A stretch of 64,000 nucleotides of DNA from Buxus sempervirens (taxonomy: Eukaryota > Streptophyta > Magnoliopsida > Buxales > Buxaceae): NCBI GenBank assembly GCA_947561395.2, contig OX387183.1, forward strand, positions 58,201,915-58,265,914, read 5' to 3'. Within the stretch, counting starts at the first letter, position 1. Each line of letters begins with the position of its first letter. The position numbers and the translations under genes were made by a program. Below the pieces are notes generated by a model. That model did not search any database. It was not told where the DNA came from and saw nothing but the letters and a program-made list of their open reading frames with translations. Shown one piece after another: positions 16,300 to 30,739 of this stretch.

Positions 16300-16594
16300 A
16301 AACTTTATAAAGTCAACGGAATGAAATCCATGCACCGAATATCTCGAGGATTGGTGCGTTCAGCTTATTTATGACAGTGGACGGAGCACTTTGAGTGCAG
16401 AGGATTTGCGCTCAAAGCCTACGCCTCGGTTGACTTTATTGTTTGCATGGCACTTTGAGTGCAGTGTACGGTACCTCCATTGTTTGCAATGTGTGACTTC
16501 TGAGAGGATTAAAGCTCAAAACTCACCCATTTAAATGATACTTGAGACCTGTTATTTTGGAGTACTGATTACTAAGCGCGTTGCAGAGACAGAC
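16300..16594 (+). promoter_or_regulatory. SDR3 promoter region
   Basis: About 16300-16485 is repeated upstream of SDR4 (20640-20838), including the near-palindromic CACTTTGAGTGCAG motif, present twice here. About 16486-16594 instead resembles the core promoter of SDR1. The TATA position reads ATTTAAAT (16529-16536). The promoter is therefore a mosaic of two paralogous promoters. Confidence 0.6.
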
Positions 16595-18218
<1,624 letters not shown>

Positions 18219-19740
18219 TCGAAATGCATCGATCGCAATTCAGAATGCAAGAATTTCTGTTGCTGCGACTCGTAAAATAGTATTATGCTCCAATTACGCG
18301 CTGGGAATAAGCTTTCATTCTGAAAGAACTGTTGAACTGAACAAATGTTTGTTTATTACACCTCGGTATGCAATTTATTATTATGCTCCCCATCCATTGC
18401 TTGTGAATCTTGGGTCCTAACCCTCATATCTCGGTATGCTTATGCTAGAATCACAAACAATATGGAAATGATATACAATTTCCATTTAGGATGTAATATA
18501 AATGCAAGACATATTCCTCATCACATAATTTCTTCTAATAGAAGTTTTTCCACCTTATTCTTGATGTCCAAGGTAATGGTGCCTTTCACTACTGCATTTC
18601 CAGAGTATAGAGAATAAAAAATGAGAACAGGGTGTTTGAAGAAAGAGCCAAATGGCTTCAATTCGTGTATTCCATTTCCACTGTCACGCACTCTGCAAGT
18701 TTTGCCTCTTTATATATCTGATCTCTGTTTTTTTTTTTTTTTTGATGAGACTTTATATATCTGATCTTTCTAACATAATTAGTTACATAATGTATTCAAT
18801 TTTTGTTTTCATGGGAAGATTTTGGGATCCTGTGCCGCAACCTGAGCTGGTACATACTGTGGTGTCTCAATAGTTCTGGGTCTGTGTAGCAAAGCTGAGC
18901 TGGTACATGCTGAGGTGGCTTAATATGCATCAAAGATCCAAAGTCTCTCTCTATCTTTCAATCTCTCTAAGTTTTTCTTTCTGTATCTAACTCTCCTGTA
19001 TCTCTTACTCTCTCTATTCTCCAAGTTTATCTCTTTATCCCTCGCTCTGTCTCTCTTATTCACTCTCTCTGTCTCTCTAAATTTTTCTCTTTTTTTTCCG
19101 ACTCCTTAACTTTCTCTCTGTCTCTCTCCCTTAGCTCCATATCTCTATCTGCCTCCATCTATCTTCATGGCTATATAGATTTATTTCTCTCTCCAGATCT
19201 CTCTCTCGCTTATGTAACAGCGGTAAAAAGCTTTCGGTAAAGGTTAAAAAATGTAATTTGAAGAAAATTTTCACAGCGGTATCAAATTGCCAGTAAAAAT
19301 TAGACGATATCGACGGTGAGTCGTAATATCGTCGGTAATAAGTTTACCGCCCAGTGATTTAGGGACGGTAAGTCTGCCCTTCCAATATTCTGCTCCTTAC
19401 CGGTGGTTTATTACCTCCTGTAAAAAGTTTGTTTTTAATTTGTAGAGTCATAAAAAAAAGATGTTATTATATTCCACAAGGTAAGGCTTTTGTAATCCCA
19501 ACATACTCTAGGATAAAATTCATTACTAGAAGGTTACTTTTAGTTCAAGTAGGTATTCTTTATCACAACATTTTTTTTTTCCTCTCGTGCATTTCATGGG
19601 ATTTTTGTTAGTTGTTTGAGATTAAGCTGTCTTGCTAATCGTATGGCTAGTAATTATATTACATGTTTTGTAAACTTGACGAACAAGTCAGTTTATTGAT
19701 TTATTCCTCGTACAGTGTTTAAGACGTTTAATCAGGACTT
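18219..19740 (+). repeat. SDR3 3' flank, second copy of the duplicated block
   Basis: Homologous to 12887-14290. It contains the 3' untranslated region, the pyrimidine-rich tract (about 18940-19210) and the CACTA-like ACCGCC fragment (about 19215-19385), plus about 235 bp (19395-19630) absent from the SDR2 copy. The TA microsatellite is nearly absent. No gene recognised. Confidence 0.7.
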
Positions 19741-19785
19741 CTACGATAATCAACTTGCCAGAACAACTCAGCATGTCCCAATAAC

Positions 19786-20105
19786 TAAGGGATGGAAATG
19801 GATAGGTTTTGGCATTGTCAAAATTGGGTTAGGGGCACGTTCGATTTTAGCCCAAACCCAACCTTAGTTTATTAAAGTAATATTATATGTATTATTTTAA
19901 TATCTATCATATATAAAAACACATATTTAATGAATAAATATATTATTAATTTATATATTCAATTTAAAAATATTCTTTTTACATTTTTCTATACAACTAG
20001 GCCAATCCCAACCAGTCCTGTTTCTAATCTGACAAGGCGGGTTAGGGTTTGGCATTGGCTTAAACCATTATAGCGACAAGCAAACCCGCTCTCTTGTCAT
20101 CCCTA
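19786..20105. mobile_element. hAT-like MITE, copy B
   Basis: Paralogue of 15971-16283 with the same ends (TAAGGGATGG on the left, TCATCCCTA on the right). Left flank CCAATAAC at 19778-19785. Its right edge is interrupted by another MITE. Confidence 0.7.
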
Positions 20106-20106
20106 C

Positions 20107-20626
20107 TAGGGCTAGCAATGGATTGAATATATGCCCAAATCCGATCCGAAAATCTCGAATTCGGATATGAGATATAGATCCGTAGTTCGAATACGGATTT
20201 CGGATCCGACCGAATTCAAATCTATCCATATCTTATCCGAATAGAATCCAAACCGAAATCAACATATACATTTCATTAAACTATTGGTAAACTTTGTATA
20301 AACCATGGTTGAATCATCCTTACTCATGTCTTGCTTTAATATTTATATGACTCATTAGTTTTGATAGTTAAAATTCGCTTTAATAGTTAAACTTGACTTT
20401 TTAGTTTTAAGTTCAAATCCGATCTAATTTGGATCGAATTCGGATTTCGGTTATTTATTCCGTTGAATTTTGAATTCGAATACAGTATATAAATTTAGTT
20501 TCAAATTCGGATTCAAGTATAAAAAGATTCGTCGGATTTCAGATCGAATTCGTATCGGATTTTTATTTTCGGTTCAAATTCGAATCATGGTAGATCCATA
20601 CCGTATTCAACCCATTGCCAATCCTA
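20107..20626. mobile_element. hAT-like MITE nested at the edge of copy B
   Basis: Inverted ends TAGGGCTAGCAATGGATTGA and the complement of TAGGATTGGCAATGGGTTGA. Imperfect 8-bp flanks ATCCCTAC (20099-20106) and ATCCCAGC (20627-20634). 520 bp, with internal repeats of AATTCGGAT/ATCCGAATT type and no coding sequence. Copy A's flank lacks it, giving an empty-site comparison. Confidence 0.75.
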
Positions 20627-20639
20627 ATCCCAGCCGATA

Positions 20640-23166
<2,527 letters not shown>

Positions 23167-23795
23167 AATTTATTTTTCATAACGCATTGCCCAGCACATA
23201 AAACTCTCTGAATCTACTTCTCTTATAGACACTAGCAGCTTCCTCCAAATAATTAACTTTTAATTAAGCTACTGTTACCCATTGAAATAAGCTTTTTTTC
23301 TTTTTTGTTATTGTAAGAGAATAAACTCTGATTTAGAGAGACTTTTATGAAGCTTTTACTCTTTTTTAAAACTAGTGTCTTGCTCTTAATTAGTTTAAAC
23401 GCAGATGCAATTATTGATCGGGTATTTGAAATTATTTCTGCAAGTATCACTTTAATCATCATCCATTTGAAACTCATGCATAAAAAAACAAAAATAAAAC
23501 AGATTCTGTAAATAAGGCCTCGTTTGATGTTTGGCAACTTATTTTACGGTTTGGAATGATCGAGTACGTTCAAGCAACAAAGAGGGCATTTGGTTACAAA
23601 TTGGAATGAGATCTGTCCAAACGACTCTTAAAAATTTCACTTAATCCAAAACCAAGTCTAGACCCGTTTCCTAATTTTGGAAACTCATTTTTCAAAAGTT
23701 TGGTGGCGAACTTATGACATTTAAGGACTCTAAAAGGATATCACTAAAACTACTTATTATAAAAACATTACGACAAGAATTAACTTATTGTTTAT
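23167..23795 (+). other. SDR4 3' flank
   Basis: Holds the likely 3' untranslated region, then AT-rich DNA. At 23514 AAGGCCTCGTTTG resembles a Harbinger MITE terminus, but I could not match a right end with confidence. No gene seen. Confidence 0.4.
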
Positions 23796-23798
23796 TAA

Positions 23799-24948
23799 GG
23801 TACTGTTTGGTAACGCTTTTCAGAAGTGTTTTTTTGTTTTTGAAAGCAAAAAATTGCTTTTAGAAGTAAAAGTGTTGTTTGGTTATGTACACATGAAGCA
23901 ATTTATAAGAAGCAAAAAAGCAATTTCATTGCTTTTCAAAAGAAGCATAGAAATGTTGCTTCTCACTTTAATCATAAATTTGTTTTCTTGCTTCTAAAAC
24001 CTATGACGCAAAACTAAACCGGGAAAAAATTGACCCATCATGTCCAATGACCTATTTAACTTAATAATGACCCGCTTAACCCAATGATGACCCGCTTAAC
24101 CCGATGATGACCCGTTTAACCCGATAATGATCCGTTCAACCCGATATGACCTGCTTAACCTGACAATGATCCGTTTAACCCGATAATGACTCGTTTAACC
24201 TGATAATGACCCGCTGAACCCAATAATGATCCATTCAACCCGATAATGACTCATTAAACCCGATAATGACATGTTTAACCCGATAATGATCCGTTCGATC
24301 CAACAATGACCCGTTTAATTCGATAATGACCTGTTTAACCTGATAATGACCCGCTTAACCCGATAATGATCCGTTCAACCCAATAATGACCCGTTAACAC
24401 GATAATTGCCCGTTTAACCTGATAATGAACTACTTAACTCAATAATGATCCATTTAACCTAATAATGACTCGTTTAATTGGACAATGGCCCATTTAACTC
24501 GATAATGACCTGTTTAACCATAAATTGTATCACTAATTCATGTTATTTTTCTATTGGTGTATTTTTATAATTAAAAAATAAAAAATTTTAATTGGATTGG
24601 TGGGTTGAACTCGATTATTGGCGAGTTGGGTTTAGTTTTGGGTTTTCCCAACCCACCAATAAATAGATTCAATTTGAACCGACCCGATTATTACTCAACC
24701 CATTACAATATATGTCGAGTATATTTTTAAGTAGAATGCATCAACTATTTACGGTAGTTTTATATGATAGTATAAAAGCAATTTATATGTTACTGTGGTT
24801 ACCAAACATGCTTTTTGTTTTTTAACAGCAAAGCAAAAGTTTACCAAACGGTTTTACTTCAACAAAAGAACTTTTGAAAAACAGAAAAGTACTTTTTTGC
24901 TTTCTTACTATCAAAAGCAAGAAAGCAAAAGCGTTACCAAACGGAGCC
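23799..24948. mobile_element. Harbinger-like MITE carrying a 20-bp tandem repeat
   Basis: 3-bp TAA target repeats at 23796-23798 and 24949-24951. Terminal inverted repeats GGTACTGTTTGGTAACGC and the complement of GGCTCCGTTTGGTAACGC. Long for a MITE (1150 bp) because of an internal array. No transposase coding. Confidence 0.8.
24036..24535. repeat. 20-bp minisatellite, about 25 imperfect copies
   Basis: Units follow CCGTTTAACCCGATAATGAC with point changes and occasional indels. The array lies inside the Harbinger-like MITE at 23799-24948. Confidence 0.9.
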
Positions 24949-24951
24949 TAA

Positions 24952-26259
24952 AATGGTAGAAAACTTGGGTAACCAAGCATTCCAACCCACCTTCTCGCTA
25001 ACTTATTCTTACAATTAATGAGCTCAAAGGACTCATTCCCCAAACCGAAAAAGAAGAGACCTCAAATAAAGGAATTCTTATATAACTAACTCATAAACGG
25101 TTTGGCATCTAAGTCGCTAAGGTGACCAAACTTACATAAATGAAAATTATCCCAGCCATTTGGCATAAGATATATATTTGGTTATTTATTAGTTATAATT
25201 GGTTTAGTAGGTATCTTTCGTATGTCCAATTCCATTTAGAGTAAGACGCGCTTTGGCTGACACAGTCTGTACCAATTACTTTTACATGTCATGGCCTAAG
25301 CGGTGTCGAGATATTGACAAAAACCTGAAAGATACAGTATACATGTCTTTATAAGATAAGGTAGGTGTCTTTAATATTTACCACACAAATTAAAAGAAAG
25401 TACATTTTAATATCTATTTATATATAAAAAATACTTTTAAAATATTAAATAGTACAAATATTAATTATCAATCGTCCAACAAGACAAACTTTTAAATAAA
25501 TTGTCAAATAATCAGTATTCATTGTTCATAATTAATGCTTTGGTTATAGAAGAGCCACAGCTTTTGATTATAACCATATGTACACAAAATTTACCTAATC
25601 TTCTCATCCTTTCACGTCATTCAACCTATTTCTCTCCTTTGTACCTAATACCTACTTGATGGTGGACAAGACTTCCATTGTGTCTGTATAATTAGAAAGG
25701 AAAGAAAAATATATATTAAATTTGCATTTGAAATATATAAAATAAAAAGGCTGAATTATTTTGATGAAATACCTGAAATAGACCGAAATTTTGCACTTTA
25801 TTGGATCCAATTCCATTCCCTTTTTTTATTTAAAAAAATTCCTAATTTCCTATTATTTGATTCATCTCAATAAAATAATCAGAATTTGAAAATCATAGCA
25901 TGAGAATGGAGGTCACTCGTGCACCTTGGCAGCTAAATGGGAAAGCCATTTTTGTAAACAAGGTGCACTGGGAATCTTCCACTCTTCTAATATTATATTA
26001 AACAATTTCGTCATATATTCTTTACGGTGCTTGCTAAGATTACCTCTCTAAAAGAATAAGGTCCATGAATTTTCCAATTTTTTAACCACTTTCTAAGCTC
26101 GCTTAAAAAAAATGCTTAAATAAGTCATAAGTTAAATTAATTGCTTAATTACGGTCCCCTAATCTCCTGCCTGCAAATATACAATGTAATCAACCCCATC
26201 GTGTTACTAGACTTAACTTATAAATTTGCATTGGACCTTAGAGTGTTGCAGAGACAGAA
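24952..26259 (+). other. Spacer upstream of SDR5
   Basis: AT-rich. 24952-25180 has fragments of CCAAACGG type that recall Harbinger ends. 25250-26259 shows no recognised element. The SDR5 leader shares GTTGCAGAGACAGAAATGGC with the other copies; no clear TATA box. Confidence 0.4.
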
Positions 26260-28515
26260 ATGGCAGATTTAGAAAAGAGATGGTCTCTCCGGGGAACGAC
26301 GGCTCTCGTCACCGGCGGAACTAAAGGAATCGGGTTCGTCGTCGTTTTATTCTTTTTTCTCTTTTGATTCTCGCGTTTCTGCAACTCCATTAATCGTCTT
26401 ATTCTTCATCAATCCTGTCTGATTTTCCATGTCGTCCTCAATGCTCGTTAACTCCTAGTGCGTCTCTTGTTTCTTGTTCTTCTTCTTCTACTTGGGTTTT
26501 TATCCCTGTTCAGGCATGCTATAGTAGAAGAACTAGCTGGACTCGGAGCGGCTGTCCACACGTGTTGTCGAAACGAAGCTGAGCTCAACGAACGCCTGCA
26601 ACAATGGCAGACTAAGGGTTTCCAAGTCACCGGATCGGTCTGCGATGTAACCAATCTAACTCAATTAAACAATCTGATCGACACTGCCTCCACTGTTTTC
26701 CATGGAAAACTCAACATCCTTGTAAGTCGTGGTTCGGATCGTTCCGTCCTTACAAGCTTTACTCTGAATACTTCTGTGTGCGTGTGGGGACGACACGAGA
26801 AATTTTATTTCTAAAATCAAGAACCTGCCTCTCGGGTTACCATGAATTTAACAGATAACAATTGTCTCTAGACATTTATTGAAAGGGGTTACATTTTCAC
26901 TTATTTACAAAAACATGCTTGTAAAAGTCAGTGTGCCCAAAACTTTTATTTTTCCAAAGTAAATTATTAATAAATCCAAAAACACTGTAACTTAATATTT
27001 TATGTCATAAATACTCTATGAAGAATGTGCTAATATCCTATGATGATTGGATTAATACGATACAAGAGTACTTTTGGAATGTAAAAAATACTAAGTTTTA
27101 GGGTTGGTACATATATCATGTTGTAACCCTAATTGAATGGTTAATGGAATTTCCATCATAGACAATAGACGTAAACACATTGCCGAACTACTTAAAAATC
27201 TATATTTTCTTTTTCTATTGTTTTCTTCTCGATATTATTGTTTAAGGTTGTATGATTCTCAACAAGCATTTTATGAGTTATGATTTTAACTGTCAAATTA
27301 AAAGGGGAAGATTGTTACATATTGAAAACCTCAAGGTGGTTAATTAGTATTTTAAATACCTTAGGAGTAAAAGTGGTAGTTTCAAAAACCTCAAAGGGGT
27401 AAACTGCATGTAAATATCCCATATATAAATTAGAAGGAGTAGCTTTTATTTCAAAAAACAAAGAAAGAAAAGTTAGTTACACTATTTTGTATGTTCTGTG
27501 AGAGTGGGGTGTCAAACAGAATGTGCCGGTGAGCATGCCAAGCGTGCTAACGTGCTGGCCTACTTGCTCTACCGTGTCGTACCCGTGCCATTCTCCCAAG
27601 AGACTGGTTCGGCACGACCCATGGCCCAAGTATATAAGCCATGCTGGTGTCATGCTTAGGCTATGCCGGTGCCATGCCATAGATTAATTATGCCGTAACG
27701 AATATAACAGTAGCATGATTCTCAATTAAGATGTTATAGTATAATGAATATTATTGTTTGTATATAGGTAAACAATGCTGGAATATTTGTACGTAAAGAA
27801 TGCATGGACTGTACTCCGGCGGATATGTCAACAATCATGACCACCAATTTCGAAGCTCCGTACAATCTCTGTCAACTCGCACATCCGACGTTGAAGGCAT
27901 CAGGCAGCGGAAGCATTGTGTTCATCTCTTCAGTCGCTGGAGTGGTTTCCTTACCTTTCACTTCCATTCATTCTGCATCTAAAGGTATGTAATGGCTAAT
28001 GGGTATTGTTTCTGAAAACGAGAACTCAAAGGATATGGCCGGCTTTAATTAAAGATGGTAATTACTCATCTGCAGGTGCAATTAATCAAGTTACGAAGAG
28101 CTTGGCATGTGAATGGGCGAAGGATAATATTCGCATAAACGCCGTTGCGCCGTCGACCATTAGAACCCCACATGTGGAAGCTGTAATATTAATATATCTT
28201 AATTCCATGATTTCTAACCATTGGTTTATGTAACAAGAAATAAATCAAAAATTAAATTTAGGTTTTGTGTTAGAATTTGTTGACGCATTAACTAACTTTG
28301 ATTCCCATCGATCTGGACTTAATTTCCACACACAGGAACTCAAGATGAAGGAGAAAGTGGGAGGTTTCGAGAGAATGATCGCTAGAAATCCAATGCAACG
28401 TCTGGGAGAGTCGAAGGAGGTTGCAGCCCTAGTTGCATTCCTTTGCCTTCCTGCTGCTTCTTATGTCACCGGCCAGGTCATCTGTGTTGATGGAGGATAT
28501 ACAGTGACTGGTTAA
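26260..28515 (+). CDS. SDR5: SDR with catalytic Tyr replaced by His
   Basis: Five exons: 26260-26333, 26514-26721, 27768-27984, 28076-28182, 28336-28515; 261 aa, open throughout. It keeps [12 protein letters not shown] (residues 96-99), the SS pair (about 148-149), Lys166 and the C-terminal [18 protein letters not shown]. The catalytic YxxxK reads H162-S-A-S-K166 (codon CAT), a single T-to-C change from TAT. Other departures from its paralogues: VAPS where the others have VAPW, PYNLCQ for PYHLCQ and HTCCRN for HTCSRN. In classical SDRs the Tyr is the proton donor, so carbonyl reduction should be greatly impaired. The intact frame and splice sites argue against simple decay; it may be a non-catalytic or altered protein, or a young pseudogene. 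Confidence 0.85.
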
Positions 28516-28988
28516 TTAATTTCAATCAAGATGCGCCACCCTGAGCATAAAAACTCTCAGAATCTCCTATTGTACTACGATCTACCATTTAAATAAAGCT
28601 CTTTATATTTGTCTTCAAAAAAATAAATAAAATTTTGATTCAGAGAGAATCAAGGCGCATTTTCTAACTGGTCTCTGTTCTTAGTTCAAGCATCAAAGGC
28701 AGAATTGGTCTTCATTTTTCTTCTTTTTAAATTTCAAAGATCGTGGATAATGTTCCTTTTTAAATGTTTTTTTTTCCTTCTCAGATTTATACTATGTATA
28801 AGGCTAGCTCCCCTTGGGAAACGTGCCAAACAAAGTGTTAAGCTTTTTACCGGTGTCTTTATACAACAACACCAAAGTTCATTAATAAAAGGATAAAATA
28901 GTCAAAACTCCCACAAATATTTGAATTTGAAAACCTAACAATCAGTTTTACAAGTTGCAATCGTTCCCTCCCACGACATGCATTACTA
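28516..28988 (+). other. SDR5 3' flank
   Basis: Probable 3' untranslated region followed by AT-rich DNA up to the LINE complex. No other feature seen. Confidence 0.4.
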
Positions 28989-29001
28989 TTAGTGCACCCC
29001 T

Positions 29002-29080
29002 TTTTTTATAACAAACGTGGAATCACTATATTAATCAGGAATGAATCTTGGCAGAGCTCTACCGTGTAGTAACATACTTG
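29002..29080 (-). mobile_element. 3' end of a minus-strand LINE (left piece)
   Basis: Directly after TTAGTGCACCCCT (28989-29001) comes a T-run, which on the minus strand is a poly(A) tail preceded by LINE-like 3' sequence (AGTGATTCCACGTTTGTTAT). TTAGTGCACCCCT recurs at 38625-38637, beyond the other LINE piece (38291-38640). I read the two as one minus-strand LINE split by the plus-strand LINE. The inner boundary is approximate. Confidence 0.5.
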
Positions 29081-30739
29081 CCGTGTGGAGCTGGGTTCGT
29101 CGCCGTCGCCGTGAGGAGCTGGGTTCGTCGCCGTGAGGAGCTGGGCTAGTCGCCGTCGCTTCGCCGGCGATCATCCTTGCTAGGTTCGTCGTCGTGAGCC
29201 AGCAAGTTTCGTCGCCGCCATCAGCAAGGACCGTCGCTGTCAACAGCAAGCTTGTGGGGGTGAGTAGCGTTTTTGAGGCTTCGTTCTTTGTTCGAGGTAG
29301 CTAGTGTTCGTGGCCGCGGCCAGCGGCCATTTTGTGTGCATCCAGTGTTCGCTTTCAAGCTTCATTCGAGGGCAAGCAGTGTTTTTCCGTCGTCGAGCTT
29401 TGTTCTGGTCTGCTTGGCGCCCGTGCTCCCGTCCTTTGCCTTCGTCAGTAGGGTTTGCCCGCTTCGTAGTTCGTCATCCCAATGATTGTTTTTCTCTGTT
29501 TGGGGTTTGAATCCTTCCAGGGCCGTGGCTCTGATGCCACCTTCGTCCCCAACTTCCCAGGCGCCCGCCCTGTGCGATGTGTCTACAAACCAGGCTTCGG
29601 GTCTCATAGTTTGCTGCTCGGGTCTCGTTTAATCCATCGCGGGTCTAGAGGATAACCACCATGATTTCCCTCTTAGTTTGAGTGTGTTTGAATCTCGCCC
29701 AACCAAACCAGTCCAACCGATTCCATCTATTAATGAAAAGTCAGTGGTTGACCCAGGGGTTAATTCCATTCCGTGTCCAAGTAAATCTAAAGCCTGGAAC
29801 GAGTTATTCGCCTCTTCTCCGTCGTCCTCTCGAGCAAGGCTTGAGTTCTTCAAGCCGGCTGTTCACGATGGTATGCCACTGGTTTGCCCCCCTCCATTGG
29901 TGGCTGAGGAAGGTTTGAAAAGGTGGGAAGGATGCCTCATTGGTTATTTCATGGACAAAGGTCTTCCTTTGCCTGCAGTAGCAAGCATTGCTCAGAAGTT
30001 GTGGGGCAAGAATGGAACGGTTGATATCAGTATGACTTCTGAGGGGTTTTTCATCTTCCGCTTCAGTAACTCTAAGGTTCGTGATAAGGTCCTTGAGAAT
30101 TCCCCCTGGCACTTTGCCTAGAAACTCCTTGTTGTGAAGGAATGGCAGCCTCGTATGAAGATGGTGAAATCTGAACTTAATAGTGTGCCAATCTAGGTGA
30201 AGTTGTATAATGTCCCTCTTGAATTTTGGTCGGAGAAAGGCCTAAGCCACATTTCAAGTGGTATCAGCGAGCCTTTGTACTTGGATGAAGCTACTAGTAG
30301 CACGTCAAGGCTGCGGTTTGCTCGAGCATGTATTGAGATTGACCATGAAAGTTCCTTCCCTGACAAGATTCTGTTGCAACTTGGGGAGAGTGTGGATGAG
30401 TTGGCTGAGATTAGAGTGGAGTATACTTGGAAACCAACTTGTTGCTCGGTGTGTAAAGTGTTTGGGCATACTACGGCAAAATGCCCAAAGGTTGTTGCTC
30501 AAGTTTGGCAACCTACCAGTCACTTATTGGACAACCAAGAGCAGACCGAAGTTGGTGATTTGATCTTGGATTCGGCAGTCGGAGAGACTAATACTTCAGG
30601 TGGACATGAAGTTCCAAAGTCAAGCGATGTCATGGTTGCAATGGAAGACTCAAACAAGGTTTTATCTCTCGAGGTGGAAGCTGCAAGTCAGAAGGGAAAG
30701 AACTACCGGCAGAATATCAATGACCAAGAAAAAGGTGAG

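Noticed and set aside
24036..24535. Regular short repeats that could suggest a CRISPR array
   Set aside because: The 20-bp units are contiguous with no unique spacers and lie inside a MITE in a plant genome; it is a minisatellite.
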